A stretch of DNA of 64,000 nucleotides from JAXMAR01 sp046350295 (GTDB lineage Bacteria; Planctomycetota; Planctomycetia; Gemmatales; Gemmataceae): the NCBI GenBank assembly GCA_046350295.1, contig JAXMAR010000001.1, positions 287,543 to 351,542 of the forward strand, in the 5' to 3' direction. Of this stretch, positions 28,590 through 37,620 are shown piece by piece (within the stretch, counting starts at the first letter, position 1; each line of letters starts with the position of its first letter). The notes below the pieces were generated by a model. It did no database searches. It saw only the letters and a program-made list of their open reading frames with translations, and was not told the origin of the DNA. The translations under genes were made by a program, and so were the position numbers.

Positions 28590-29750
28590 TCACCGGATGA
28601 GGAGATCGGGGCGCACGAACTCGGCCCCTTGCACCTTGATGCGTTTGAGGGGCCAGTTCTCGACGGCGGTCACCGATTTGGGGCCGTCTTCCGTGATCAG
28701 GAAGGTGTCACAGCTCAGGGCGGCGCCGATGCTGACGTGCCAGGTGATGGCCCAGTGGGCCTGGAGGAGGTCCTCGCTCGACGGCAGGAGGGGCGCTTCG
28801 ACGAGGGCGTGGCCCGTGATGTGCCCCTGCGGGCTGAGCGCCCATTCGTGCTCGACGCCGACGATCTGGTAGATGCGCTGGCCCGTGCCGAAGATCTGCC
28901 GCGGCACGGAGTCCGGCCAGCTGCTGGCGACATAGGTCGCGCTCACCTTGCAGGCGGCGTCGTGCTCCTTGCGGAACAGGGCGTCGGGCTGGCCGAAGAC
29001 GACGGAGCGGCTCGCCCGGGCGCACAGGCCATACTTGCGGGCGGCGACCGTCATGACGACATAGTTTTGGATCGGCGTCCCGGTGAAGCCGGTCTGGCGG
29101 TAGAAGCGAGACCGGCCGTCCGCGGCGATGGAGAGCACCACCGGTGTGGCGCCGCGGTGGATCAGGCGATGGCTGAGCTGCCCCGCCAGCTCGCGCTCCG
29201 TGTCCCCCCGGGCCAGCGTGCGGCCCGCGGCTTCGAGGGCGTGGCTCAGGATCTGGCCCAGCGCCCGGTAACAGGCCCGCTCGTACTCGGTCAGGACGAG
29301 ACGGCGCCGTTGCAGCTCGGTGGCGAGGTGTTTGCACGCGGCAAACGGAACGTCGGCCGCGACGTTGCGTCCCTGGCACAGGTCGAGCAAGAGCTGCTGG
29401 CGGCCCCAGTGCCAGGGCCATTCCTTGAGTTGAAAGCCGAGGCCGTCGATTTCCTCGTCGAAGAGGCGCTGGGTGTCGACATTGCTGGCGAGAAGCCAGC
29501 GTCCTTCGGCGGTGTAGTAGAGGGCGGGGGTGGAGTCGTCGTCGACGATGCCGCGCGGCGTGGCGCCGGCGGTGAGCCAGGCGAAGTTGTCCGGATGCAG
29601 GACGAGCAGGCCGTCGCAGGCGTTTTCCTGGAGGATCTGGGCGATGAGCTGCTGCTTGTATTCGACGTCGGCGCGGCGGTCGGCCGGACCCGTGAGGCTC
29701 AGCTCGGGCTGCGACGGCGCGGTGACTCGGGAGTCTTCGCTGATGCTCAT
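28590..29750 (-). CDS. M24 (prolidase/creatinase)-like protein lacking metal ligands
   Basis: The 386-residue protein has the two-domain layout of Xaa-Pro peptidases: an N-terminal creatinase-like domain (CDGLLVLHPDNFAWLTAG) and a C-terminal pita-bread domain (LTEYERACYRALGQILSHAL to FLITEDGPKSVT). Active M24 enzymes bind two metals with D, D, H, E and E. Here the two aspartates are replaced in VAARKYGLCARASRSVVF, and the position before the TEDGP motif is CDT instead of E-D/N-T. It is therefore probably not a metallopeptidase, but a binding protein or a different hydrolase. The ATG at 29750 is used; no good ribosome site is visible. Confidence 0.7.
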   Translation of the reverse strand: MSISEDSRVTAPSQPELSLTGPADRRADVEYKQQLIAQILQENACDGLLVLHPDNFAWLTAGATPRGIVDDDSTPALYYTAEGRWLLASNVDTQRLFDEEIDGLGFQLKEWPWHWGRQQLLLDLCQGRNVAADVPFAACKHLATELQRRRLVLTEYERACYRALGQILSHALEAAGRTLARGDTERELAGQLSHRLIHRGATPVVLSIAADGRSRFYRQTGFTGTPIQNYVVMTVAARKYGLCARASRSVVFGQPDALFRKEHDAACKVSATYVASSWPDSVPRQIFGTGQRIYQIVGVEHEWALSPQGHITGHALVEAPLLPSSEDLLQAHWAITWHVSIGAALSCDTFLITEDGPKSVTAVENWPLKRIKVQGAEFVRPDLLIR

Positions 29751-29779
29751 GGCAGGAGTCAAGAGTCCGAGGTCAGGAA

Positions 29780-30332
29780 TCAGGAACCGGCTTGTGGGCT
29801 CCGTGTTTCCTGAGCCTGTTTCATTTCATCCAGGGCGGCGGGTAGGCGCCGCGCGTACCGTTGCGCCATCTCCAGGTAATGAGCGCAATCTCCCGTGCGG
29901 CTCGATCTCTTCCGGCTTGATCTCGCGCACCACCTTGCCCGGCGCTCCCATCACGACGCTGCGCGGCGGGATCCGCTTGCGTTCGGTTACCAGGGCGCCG
30001 GCGGCGATCAGGCATTCCTCGCCGATGTCGCAGCCGGTGAGCAGCCTGGCGCCGATGCCGATCAGGGAATCGCGGCCGATGCGCTTGCCGTGCAGCATCG
30101 CGGCATGGCCGACGACGACGCCCGCCTCGATCAGCATGGGGGCGTCGGTGTCGGTATGGATAATCGTACCGTCCTGGATGTTGGCGCGTGGGCCAAGGGT
30201 GATGGTGGCGAGGTCGGCGCGGAGGACGCAGCCGAACCAGATGTTGGCGCCGGGACCGAGCTCGACGGCGCCGCGCACCACGGCGTCGCCGGCGACATAG
30301 TAATCCTTGATGCTGAGGATCGTGGGCGTCAT
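29780..30332 (-). pseudogene. Gamma-class carbonic anhydrase-like protein, frameshifted near the end
   Basis: The protein is a left-handed beta-helix trimer subunit of the PaaY/YrdA/gamma-carbonic anhydrase type. The metal-binding histidines are present in TIIHTDTD and VGHAAMLHG. The hexapeptide-repeat body is complete to REIKPEEIE. The expected C-terminal helix CAHYLEMAQRYARRLP is encoded in a second frame, so a one-base change lies within about 29888-29901. Without it the frame ends at 29826 with an unrelated tail; with it the gene ends at 29780. The core fold is unaffected, so even the shifted version could be functional. A sequence error is possible. Confidence 0.8.
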
Positions 30333-30510
30333 GCAAGACTCACGAGATGGCCGGGCGGCGCTCGCTCTTCGATGTTAACAGGCAGGGGCCGCTCATCTTA
30401 CCCCATTTGCCTGGTCTCCGCGTCGGGCGGGGGACGATAGGGCGGTACAGACATCATAACCCGCAAGTTGCGAAGGCGCCGCCCGTCGCGAGCCGCCCCG
30501 AACAAAACGC

Positions 30511-30601
30511 GGTAGGTCCGGCGAGCCGAGCCGGACCTGGCGTGAACACTCGCGAAACGGTCGCTTCTCTGTCCGGCCCCGCTCGGCTCGCGGGGCCTAC
30601 C
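30511..30601. repeat. BIME-like pair of inverted palindromes
   Basis: Unit one, GGTAGGTCCGGCGAGCCGAG continuing to CCGGACC (30511-30537), is itself a hairpin. Unit two (30575-30601) is an inverted copy, reading on the minus strand GGTAGGCCCCGCGAGCCGAG. The shared core GCGAGCCGAGC and matching GGTAGG ends point to a mobile palindromic repeat family. It lies in the 295-base gap between the carbonic anhydrase and TIGR03067 genes; no gene is seen there. Confidence 0.65.
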
Positions 30602-30627
30602 TGCTGCGGAATCGCGCACGCTGATTC

Positions 30628-31122
30628 TTAGCGTTTGGTCCAGGTGACCATGAACACATCGGTGTCCGGCCAGGTGCCGAACTGGTCGGGGCGAGGCTGG
30701 TCGGGGCTGAGGCCGCGGACGATCTGCAGCTTGGCGCCGTCGATGCGGTAGATCCCCTTGCCGACCTCGTCCTTGCGGGCGCCGTCGAGGAAGACCATGT
30801 CGAGGCGCTTGGGGTCGTGCTTGGCGTCGAGGATGAGCTTGCAGCGGGCGACCGTCTTGCCCTTGATCTCGATGGTGTAGATATCGTCCTTGATGGTGAG
30901 GATGGTACCCTCGAGCTTGGCGGCGGGCGTCTCCTTGCCGTTGGCCTCCATTCCGGTCATGGTCCAGGACCCTTGGAGTAGCTTGAGGTCTTTGGCGGCG
31001 GCGACCTTGGCGGCGGCGTCTTCTTTTTTCTTGTCGCCGGCGAGCCGGGTGGCGTAAGCCCCCGGAGGGCAGCGGCCCGCGCTCAGAGCGAACAGAACGA
31101 GCAGCAAACCCGACGTTTTCAT
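30628..31122 (-). CDS. TIGR03067 domain protein, secreted
   Basis: The 164-residue protein carries the planctomycete TIGR03067 domain: DLKLLQGSWTMTGMEANGKE, then ILTIKDDIYTIEIKGK and PKRLDMVFLDG. The domain is lipocalin-like and its role is unknown. A signal peptide precedes it (MKTSGLLLVLFALSAGRCPPGAYA); a cysteine in AGRC could be lipidated, but the context is not a strong lipobox. It lies 26 bases downstream of aat on the same strand, so the two may be co-transcribed. Confidence 0.85.
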   Translation of the reverse strand: MKTSGLLLVLFALSAGRCPPGAYATRLAGDKKKEDAAAKVAAAKDLKLLQGSWTMTGMEANGKETPAAKLEGTILTIKDDIYTIEIKGKTVARCKLILDAKHDPKRLDMVFLDGARKDEVGKGIYRIDGAKLQIVRGLSPDQPRPDQFGTWPDTDVFMVTWTKR

Positions 31123-31148
31123 GGAGAGGCCTCATGCGGCGGCGAAGG

Positions 31149-31787
31149 TCATGCGTCGACGAAGGTCACGCGGCGCTCGAGCGCGTCCGCCAGACGGCAA
31201 AGATATTGCTCGCGCGGGATCTCGACAGCCCCCAGGCGCTCGGTGTGGGGCGTGAGCATCTGCGTATCGAAGAGCGCGAAGCCGCGCTGGCGCAGGCGGT
31301 TCACGAGGAAAGTGAGGGCGACCTTGGAGCCGTCGCGGATGCGGGTGAACATCGACTCGCCGGCGAAGAAGCCGTTGAGAGCGACGCCGTAGACGCCGCC
31401 GGCCAGCTCATCCCCGTGCCAGGCCTCGACGCTGTGGGCGATGCCGAGGCGGTGCAGGCGATTGTAGGCGGTGAACATGTCGGCGGTGATCCAGGTTCCC
31501 TCAGCTCGGTCGGCGCAGCCGAGCATCACCGCGGCGAAGGCGCGGTTGATGGTGCAGCGGAAACGGCCGGCACGCATGGTGCGGGCCAGGCGGCGCGAGA
31601 CATGGAAGGCATCCAGCTCGAAGATGGCGCGGGGGTCGGGGGACCACCAGTAGATCGGGTCGCCGTCGTCAAACCATGGGAAAACGCCGCGCGTATAGGC
31701 GCGGACCAGCGTCTTGGGCTCGAGGTCGCCGCCGATGGCGACGAGGCCGGACTCGTCGGCGAAGTCGGGATCGAGAAAAAGGGCCAT
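31149..31787 (-). CDS. aat: Leucyl/phenylalanyl-tRNA-protein transferase
   Basis: Aat transfers Leu or Phe from aminoacyl-tRNA to N-terminal Arg or Lys of proteins, marking them for ClpAP degradation in the N-end rule pathway. The 212-residue length is typical. Family motifs are present: GLVAIGGDLEPKTLVRAYTR, GVFPWFDDGDPIYWWSPDPR, EGTWITADMFTAYNRLH, GESMFTR, and FDTQMLTPHTERLGA. The ATG at 31787 gives the canonical start. The gene follows a lipoprotein gene by 50 bases and precedes the TIGR03067 gene. Confidence 0.93.
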   Translation of the reverse strand: MALFLDPDFADESGLVAIGGDLEPKTLVRAYTRGVFPWFDDGDPIYWWSPDPRAIFELDAFHVSRRLARTMRAGRFRCTINRAFAAVMLGCADRAEGTWITADMFTAYNRLHRLGIAHSVEAWHGDELAGGVYGVALNGFFAGESMFTRIRDGSKVALTFLVNRLRQRGFALFDTQMLTPHTERLGAVEIPREQYLCRLADALERRVTFVDA

Positions 31788-31837
31788 GCCGTCATTGTTC
31801 TGTGCGACGGCACGCGGAGCAACAGGAATCGGCCGGC

Positions 31838-32452
31838 TCAGCGGAGGGCGCCGTACTCTGCCGTCGGGATGCCGGCCTCGAGGAACAGGGCCCGGATGGC
31901 GCGCATCTCGTCGTCGCTGGGGAGGGTGGCGATGAACGGGCCGAGGCCCATGTACCGCTCGCGCGTGGCCGGATTGTCCGTGATGGTCCAGATGGCGAAC
32001 TGCTGGACGCGGAACCGCTGTTTGCGGAACGCCGGATAGCTCACCAGCTTTTTCAGGTTGTCCGCGGCGGGGGTCTTGCCCAGGGCGAAGGTCTTGCTCG
32101 GGCTCGGCATATCCTTGTGCATGTTGACGCAGGCGGCCTCGATGACGACCGTCTCTGTGTGGCCCCGGCCGCGGAGCGCGACTTTTTTTTCCTCGCGCGT
32201 CACCATGTTCTGCGTGCGGTCCGAGCCGGCCTGAAAAAGAACGCCGGGGCCGATCGTCACCTCCAGCGGCAGATCGGTCGTGGAATCGAGCGACACCTTG
32301 ATCGTTTCCAGGCCGTTGCCGGCGCCGGAGACGTTGACCAGACCTCTGGCCGCCGCTTCGGCCAGATCGATCTTTGGCACGGGTTGGTCCGAGCAGCCGC
32401 CGCAAAGCACGGCGGCCGGAAAGAGGAAGAGAGCGATGAGACGCGTTGACAT
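31838..32452 (-). CDS. Lipoprotein of unknown function
   Basis: The 204-residue protein has a lipoprotein signal (MSTRLIALFLFPAAVLCGGC), with the lipidated cysteine followed by SDQP. The mature part contains beta-rich sequence (DLPLEVTIGPGVLFQAG) and a stretch resembling ARPP-1-like or TQXA-like segments (TVVIEAACVNMHKDMPS, FRVQQFAIWTITDNPATRERYMGLG). The latter recalls secreted planctomycete proteins whose chemistry is unknown. The ATG at 32452 precedes an intact signal. It is probably in a loose operon with aat. Confidence 0.65.
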   Translation of the reverse strand: MSTRLIALFLFPAAVLCGGCSDQPVPKIDLAEAAARGLVNVSGAGNGLETIKVSLDSTTDLPLEVTIGPGVLFQAGSDRTQNMVTREEKKVALRGRGHTETVVIEAACVNMHKDMPSPSKTFALGKTPAADNLKKLVSYPAFRKQRFRVQQFAIWTITDNPATRERYMGLGPFIATLPSDDEMRAIRALFLEAGIPTAEYGALR

Positions 32453-32567
32453 GGCTGGGCTCCGGGAGAGACGCCCCGAGCCAGGGATTTGCCATACGGG
32501 CTCGGGCGCCTGTCATACCGATAACGAGCGTGGCCTGAGGTCCGGACAAGCCGGCGGCGACAAAGAC

Positions 32568-35255
32568 CTAATTCACGAACACAAATTCGTTGAGGTTGAA
32601 CAGCAGCCGGCAGACGTTCGCCATGCCGTGGGCCCGGGCGTGACCGGTCAAGATGTCGAGTTCGCGCTCCCGTGGCGGGCGGCCGAGCGCCAGCTCGAAG
32701 GCCCGTCGCACCTGTTCGGTCACGCTTCCCGCGGCGCTCACGCGCTTGGCGAAGTGTTCGCTCATGCGGGTCATGAAGGGGTCGTTGAGCAGGGCGAGGG
32801 CTTGCTGGGGCGTGATGCTGACGGCGCGGACGGCGGTGAACTGGGAGGCGTCGGGGCAGTCGAGGGCGTCCATGAACGGGTCGGGGACGGTGCGGAAGAT
32901 GAAGCGGTAGACGCTGCGGCGCTGGGCGCCGGGGCTGTCCGGGTCGAACTTGTCGTACTCGATCTTGGGCGTGCGGTGGATGCCGGGGCTTTGCTTGAAG
33001 TGCTTGACCGAGGGGCCGCCCATGGTGAAGTCGATCTTGCCGCTGACGGCGAGGACCGCGTCGCGCAGCGATTCGGCGTCGAGCTTGGCCCGGTTCATGC
33101 GCCAGAGGAACGCGTTGTCGGCGTCGACCTTGGCGAAGGCCGCGTCGTGGCGGGAGGATTGCCGGTAGGCGGCGCTGGTGACGATGAGGCGGTGCAGCTT
33201 TTTCAGAGAGCCGTCGTTCTCCAGAAGGTAGCACGCGAGCCAGTCGAGCAGCTCCGGATGGGTCGGCCTGGAACCCATGCGGCCAAAGTCGCTCGGGGTG
33301 GAGACGATGCCGCGGCCGAAGTGATAGTGCCAGACACGGTTGGCGATCGATCTCCAGGTGAGCATGTTCCTGGGGGAAGCGACCCAGTCGGCGAAGGCGG
33401 CGCGGCGCTGGCCTTCGTCGGCGGGCTTGGCGAGCTTGAACGTCGCGTCGAGGGTGCTGACACAGGAGAGACCGCCCGGCTCGGCTTTCTCCGCGGGCTT
33501 GCGGATGTCGCCGCGCTTGAGGATATGGACCGGCCGGCAGCCCTTGGCAGGGCGGAAGGAGCCGTCGGGCGTGAAGTCCGGCGTCGCGGCGTAGACGAGC
33601 TTGGGCGAAGGCAGGGTGGCGATCGATTGATCGATCTTGCTGCGCAAGACAAACGCCGTCAGCTCGAGTTGTTCGGCGTGCGAGCGCGTGGTCTTGGCGA
33701 GGATGCGATCGATGTCGGCCGGGACGGGACTGAGAGACGGCGCGGGGGCGTCGGTGATCGACAGGCGGACGCGACCGATGAGGTGGCGCCCGCCATGCTG
33801 CTGGTGCAGGGTGACGACGATCTTCGTGCCTCTGGGCAGGGCCGCCGCCTCGGCGAAAATGAAGACGCCCTGGTGCGGCTTGCCGACCGCGGGATAGATG
33901 CCCCACGCCGTCTCCATCTTGCCGTCGATGGCCCGGCCGATGTCCCAGCCGTCCTGGTTGAAGTCGGCGACGGCGCGGGCGATCGTGAGCTTGCGCGGCG
34001 TGGCGCCGGGCGGAGCGATCTCGACGGCGATCTCGCTCAGGTGCAGGTTGCCGTTATCTTGCCGGCCGGGGCCCTTGTGCGGCAGGCTGTCGTCGGTGAG
34101 CGTTTCGAGACGCAAGGCGGTAAGCGCCGGCAGGGGACTGATCGCCTCGAAGCGGTAAACGTCTTTTTCGGCCGGTTTGCCGGTGAAGAGGACGGAGAGA
34201 TCAGACTGCTTGGCGGCCGGAGTGCGTGCGTCGGAGGCGAAGAGAGTTGGATCGAGGACCGTCCACGCCTCCTTCTTGCGGCGCCGCTCCGCTTCCCAGG
34301 CCTGCACCTCCTTGATGACCGCGGCGTCCTTGGCGAGAGCGGCGAGCGCTTTCGTGCCGCCGTCGAGCGACTTCTTGCGTTCGGTGAGACGCCGCCGCTC
34401 GGCCGTGATCCTGGGATCCTCGTCGTAAACGCGGTTGGCCCGGTCGACGCCGGCGAAAACGGCCTGGAGGGCGTAGTATTCGTCGGTCGGGACCGGGTCG
34501 AACTTGTGATCGTGGCAGCGGGCGCACTGGACGGTCGAACTGAGGAAGGTGAGGGCGACGGTGGTCACCATGTCGTCGCGGTCGAGGTACTGGCCCATGG
34601 TTCGGTCGATGGTATCCTCGCGGATGTCGCGCAGCGAGCTTTCGTCCCAGGGGCCGGCGGCGAGGAAGCCGAGGGCGACGGTGGCCCAGGGATCGTCCGG
34701 GAACAGAATGTCGCCGGCGATCTGCTCCTTGACGAAGCGGGCGTAGGGCTTGTCGGCGTTGAAGGCGCGGATGAGATAGTCGCGGTAGGGCCAGGCGTTG
34801 TCGCGCGGGACGTCCTGGTCGTGGCCATGCGTCTCGGCGAAATGGATGACGTCCATCCAGTGCCGGGCCCAGCGCTCGCCGTAGCGGGGCGACGCGAGGA
34901 GGCGGTCGACGGCCTTTTCGTAGGCGTCCGGCGCTTTGTCGCTGAGGAAGGCGTCCATCTCGTCCGGCGTTGGCGGCAAGCCGGTGAGGTTGAAGGTGAC
35001 GCGGCGCAGGAGCGTGCGGCGCTCGGCGGCGGGGGCGGGTTCGAGGCCCTTCTCCTTGAGCGTGGCGAGGATGAAATGGTCGATCGGGTTGAGCGGCCAG
35101 GCTTTGTGCTTGTCCCAGCCGACGGCGGGGACCGCGGGTTTGGCGAGGGGGCGGAGGGACCACCAGAGAGGTTCGTCACCTTTTGGCTGCGCCGAAATGG
35201 GGAGGGCAAGCAAGAGAACGGCGAAGCAGAGGCAGAGAGATCGCCTGGTCATCAT
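32568..35255 (-). CDS. DUF1549/DUF1553 (PSD1-type) secreted protein
   Basis: The 895-residue protein has a Sec signal peptide (LCFAVLLLALPISAQP) and then DUF1549 (NPIDHFILATLKEKGLEP, RRVTFNLTGLPPTPDEMDAF, YGERWARHWMDVIHFAETHGHD) and, at the C-terminal half, DUF1553 (NRVWHYHFGRGIVSTPSDFG, HRLIVTSAAYRQSS, ALALLNDPFM). The usual N-terminal cytochrome-c-like PSC1 domain with CxxCH is absent, although CARCHDHKFDPV occurs within DUF1549. Such proteins normally pair with DUF1501 proteins; here the DUF1501 gene lies upstream in the same run, with two genes between. The enzymatic role is unknown, but links to sulfatase and polysaccharide loci are common. Confidence 0.92.
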   Translation of the reverse strand: MMTRRSLCLCFAVLLLALPISAQPKGDEPLWWSLRPLAKPAVPAVGWDKHKAWPLNPIDHFILATLKEKGLEPAPAAERRTLLRRVTFNLTGLPPTPDEMDAFLSDKAPDAYEKAVDRLLASPRYGERWARHWMDVIHFAETHGHDQDVPRDNAWPYRDYLIRAFNADKPYARFVKEQIAGDILFPDDPWATVALGFLAAGPWDESSLRDIREDTIDRTMGQYLDRDDMVTTVALTFLSSTVQCARCHDHKFDPVPTDEYYALQAVFAGVDRANRVYDEDPRITAERRRLTERKKSLDGGTKALAALAKDAAVIKEVQAWEAERRRKKEAWTVLDPTLFASDARTPAAKQSDLSVLFTGKPAEKDVYRFEAISPLPALTALRLETLTDDSLPHKGPGRQDNGNLHLSEIAVEIAPPGATPRKLTIARAVADFNQDGWDIGRAIDGKMETAWGIYPAVGKPHQGVFIFAEAAALPRGTKIVVTLHQQHGGRHLIGRVRLSITDAPAPSLSPVPADIDRILAKTTRSHAEQLELTAFVLRSKIDQSIATLPSPKLVYAATPDFTPDGSFRPAKGCRPVHILKRGDIRKPAEKAEPGGLSCVSTLDATFKLAKPADEGQRRAAFADWVASPRNMLTWRSIANRVWHYHFGRGIVSTPSDFGRMGSRPTHPELLDWLACYLLENDGSLKKLHRLIVTSAAYRQSSRHDAAFAKVDADNAFLWRMNRAKLDAESLRDAVLAVSGKIDFTMGGPSVKHFKQSPGIHRTPKIEYDKFDPDSPGAQRRSVYRFIFRTVPDPFMDALDCPDASQFTAVRAVSITPQQALALLNDPFMTRMSEHFAKRVSAAGSVTEQVRRAFELALGRPPRERELDILTGHARAHGMANVCRLLFNLNEFVFVN

Positions 35256-35282
35256 GGTTTCAAGTCGTCTTTTTCCCCGGTC

Positions 35283-35831
35283 TCAATCCAGCAGATCGCG
35301 AACGCGCAGCGAAAAGCCAGGAAGGATCTCTCCTCCTTCGAGAAGGTCGTCCTCATCCAGCACGCGGGCCTCCTTGGCAGTCTTGTAAACGAGGATCTGG
35401 CGTGCCCGTGGATAGACCACCCAAACCTCCTTCACGCCGCATGCAAGGTACTCTTTGACTTTCTCCTGGATTTCCTCCGCCGAATTGTTCTTGCTCACGA
35501 TTTCGACGGCCAGATCGGGAACCATCTCCCACGCTTCCGGGTCGCGCGGGACCTTTCGGTCGGGCCAGCGCTCATACGAGACGAACGCCAGGTCTGGTCG
35601 TCTGTCCTTGCGCACCGTCGGTCGCATGCGGAAGAGCATCTCGACGAACGGCTCTCCATGCGGAGGTTGGCCAAGCGATTCACGGATGCGGGCCGCGAGG
35701 AAGTTGGCCAGACTGATCTCCCAGGCGCTCACGTGGACCTCCACTTTGCGGCCATCGAGGATCTCGAAGAGCGCGGCGCCGTTGGACGGCGTGGCGCGGC
35801 GCGGTTTGGTCGGGACTTGTATGGTGGCCAT
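35283..35831 (-). CDS. Uma2 family (DUF820) endonuclease-like protein
   Basis: The 182-residue protein has the PD-(D/E)xK core of Uma2 proteins: RRPDLAFVSYERWPDR, PDLAVEIVSKNNSAEEIQEK (catalytic D, E and K region), then YLACGVKEVWVVYPRARQILVY. The family is vastly amplified in planctomycetes and cyanobacteria, with unknown role. The ATG at 35831 (MATIQVPT) has GGAG just upstream. An alternative ATG at 35852 overlaps the stop of the preceding small membrane gene as ATGA, which would couple the two. It stands between DUF1501 and PSD1 genes, 27 bases before the latter. Confidence 0.85.
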   Translation of the reverse strand: MATIQVPTKPRRATPSNGAALFEILDGRKVEVHVSAWEISLANFLAARIRESLGQPPHGEPFVEMLFRMRPTVRKDRRPDLAFVSYERWPDRKVPRDPEAWEMVPDLAVEIVSKNNSAEEIQEKVKEYLACGVKEVWVVYPRARQILVYKTAKEARVLDEDDLLEGGEILPGFSLRVRDLLD

Positions 35832-35848
35832 GGCGTTCTCCGGCTCAG

Positions 35849-36111
35849 TCATTCTATGCTTGTGGTGTCGCCGGTTTTCGGCTGATCCCCTGCATGGCAC
35901 TTCGTGGATCGTTTCGCGGGAACCGCCGAGGCGCCACCAGCGATGAAGCCGGCGATCGCTCCGATGCCGGTTCCCACGACGGCGCACACGGCCACCGTCA
36001 ATTCGGGTCCACTTCCGACGCAGGTAGGATAGAACCAACAAGCGATTCCAGGATCCCGCCGGCCAAGGAGCCAACGCAAGTGCCGATCATGAGTCCAACA
36101 AGGATGCGCAT
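35849..36111 (-). pseudogene. Small two-helix membrane protein, apparently frameshifted
   Basis: Starting at an ATG 8 bases after the DUF1501 stop codon, the sequence reads MRILVGLMIGTCVGSLAGGI and continues to ASEVDPN, then stops at TGA (35998-36000). In the next frame a second membrane helix follows at once: LTVAVCAVVGTGIGAIAGFI, then a soluble tail ending at 35849. Joined, the two make a plausible protein of about 87 residues with two Gly-rich helices. The joint lies near 35998-36010. Whether this is one broken gene or chance is uncertain. Confidence 0.4.
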
Positions 36112-36118
36112 GGCTTCT

Positions 36119-37504
36119 TCACGCCAGGATACCCGTCACCGGCTCCCCATCTACGATCGGATAGGGCCGGTGCGTCAGGTCGTGGATCAGCGTCTGCGGG
36201 TCGACGCCCATCAAGTGGTAGAGCGTCGCCATCAGGTCCTGCGGTGTGACGGGGTTGGAAGAAGGGTAGGCGCCGGAGCGGTCGGAAGAGCCGAACGCAA
36301 GGCCGCCGCGGATGCCGCCGCCGGCGGCGAGCACGGAGAAGCAGTTGGGCCAGTGGTCCCGGCCGCCGGCGCTGTTGAAGCGCGGCGTGCGCCCGAATTC
36401 GCCCATGACGAGGACGATGGTCTCGTCCAGGAGGCCGCGCTCGTGCAGGTCTTCGATGAGGGCGGCGAAGGCGGCGTCAGTCGGCGGGAGCAGGTCGGTC
36501 TTGGCCCATTCGAGGTGGTCGCGGTGGCTGTCGTAGCCCTGAAGGCCGGGGCCGTTGTCGTGGCGGACCCAGTTGACGTGGACGAGGCGGACGCCGGCTT
36601 CGACGAGGCGACGGGCCAGCAGCGTCGATTGCCCGAAGATGTGCCGGCCATAGCGGCGTCGGATGTGCTCCGGTTCCTGCTCAATGTCGAAGGCGCGCTG
36701 CGCCGCCGGCGAGGAGACGAGATCGAAGGCCCGCGTGAAGTACGGGTTGAGCGTCTGCGCGACGGCCGAGGATTCCAGATGGCGGGCCGAGCGGTCAACC
36801 TCGGCGAGCAGATGGCGGCGCAGATCGAGACGGCGGTTGGTGAGGCCGTCTCCCAACTCGAGCGAGCCGGGGGAGTACGTCGGCAGGTTGGGATCGCTGT
36901 TGACGCGGTACGGGTCATAGGCGGCGCCGAGGAAGCCGGCGTGCTGGCCGGGCCGCTCGGGACCGACGGGGGAGATCGCCTCGGGGACCATGACCCAGCT
37001 CGGCATCTGCCGCGACGCGGGGCGGAACTTCGCGAGGACGGCGCCGGGGTGCGGCCGGTCTTCGCGGCTCAGCGTGACGACCTGCGGCGCCGGCCGGGTC
37101 ATCGGGCTGCCGACCATCATCCAGTAGGTGGCGGCGGGGTGGTTGCCGTTGCCGTGGCGCATGGCGCGGAGGATGCAATACTTGTCCGCGATCCGGCTCA
37201 TGCGCGGCAGATGCTCGCTGATCTGAATGCCGGGGACGTTGGTCGCGATGGGCCCAAATGTGCCGCGGATTTCTTCCGGAGCGTCGGGCTTGAGGTCCCA
37301 CATGTCCAGATGCGAGGGACCGCCGGAGAGGAAGAGGATGATGGCCGAGCGGGCGCGCGGCGTTGGCGCGGAGGAGGCGCGGGCGCTCTGCAGCAAGTGG
37401 GGCAGCGTCAAACCGCCGACGCCCAGGGCGCCGATCTTCAGCAGCTCGCGGCGCGACAGACCGTCGCAATGACGAACGCCGTGCACCAGACGGAGTCCAA
37501 GCAT
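36119..37504 (-). CDS. DUF1501 family protein, Tat-exported
   Basis: The 461-residue protein starts with a twin-arginine signal (LSRRELLKIGALGVGGLTLP). The DUF1501 domain follows, with sulfatase/phosphatase-like motifs: AIILFLSGGPSHLDMWDLKP, LVHVNWVRHDNGPGLQGYDS, ETIVLVMGEFGRTP and GRDHWPNCFSVLAAGGGI. The alkaline-phosphatase-like fold and metal-binding pattern are known for the family, but no reaction has been assigned. The ATG at 37504 has GAGG upstream. It heads a minus-strand run with a small membrane gene, Uma2 and PSD1, which is its usual partner. Confidence 0.9.
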   Translation of the reverse strand: MLGLRLVHGVRHCDGLSRRELLKIGALGVGGLTLPHLLQSARASSAPTPRARSAIILFLSGGPSHLDMWDLKPDAPEEIRGTFGPIATNVPGIQISEHLPRMSRIADKYCILRAMRHGNGNHPAATYWMMVGSPMTRPAPQVVTLSREDRPHPGAVLAKFRPASRQMPSWVMVPEAISPVGPERPGQHAGFLGAAYDPYRVNSDPNLPTYSPGSLELGDGLTNRRLDLRRHLLAEVDRSARHLESSAVAQTLNPYFTRAFDLVSSPAAQRAFDIEQEPEHIRRRYGRHIFGQSTLLARRLVEAGVRLVHVNWVRHDNGPGLQGYDSHRDHLEWAKTDLLPPTDAAFAALIEDLHERGLLDETIVLVMGEFGRTPRFNSAGGRDHWPNCFSVLAAGGGIRGGLAFGSSDRSGAYPSSNPVTPQDLMATLYHLMGVDPQTLIHDLTHRPYPIVDGEPVTGILA

Positions 37505-37620
37505 GACAACCTCGCGAGGGAGAAGCGATGTACTCGAAGATACCAGAAATCGGGCCGCGGAGGCAGAAAAATCGGCGGGCGAGGTCACGTTTTCTCAACG
37601 TGCCTTGCCGCAACAAGCGC

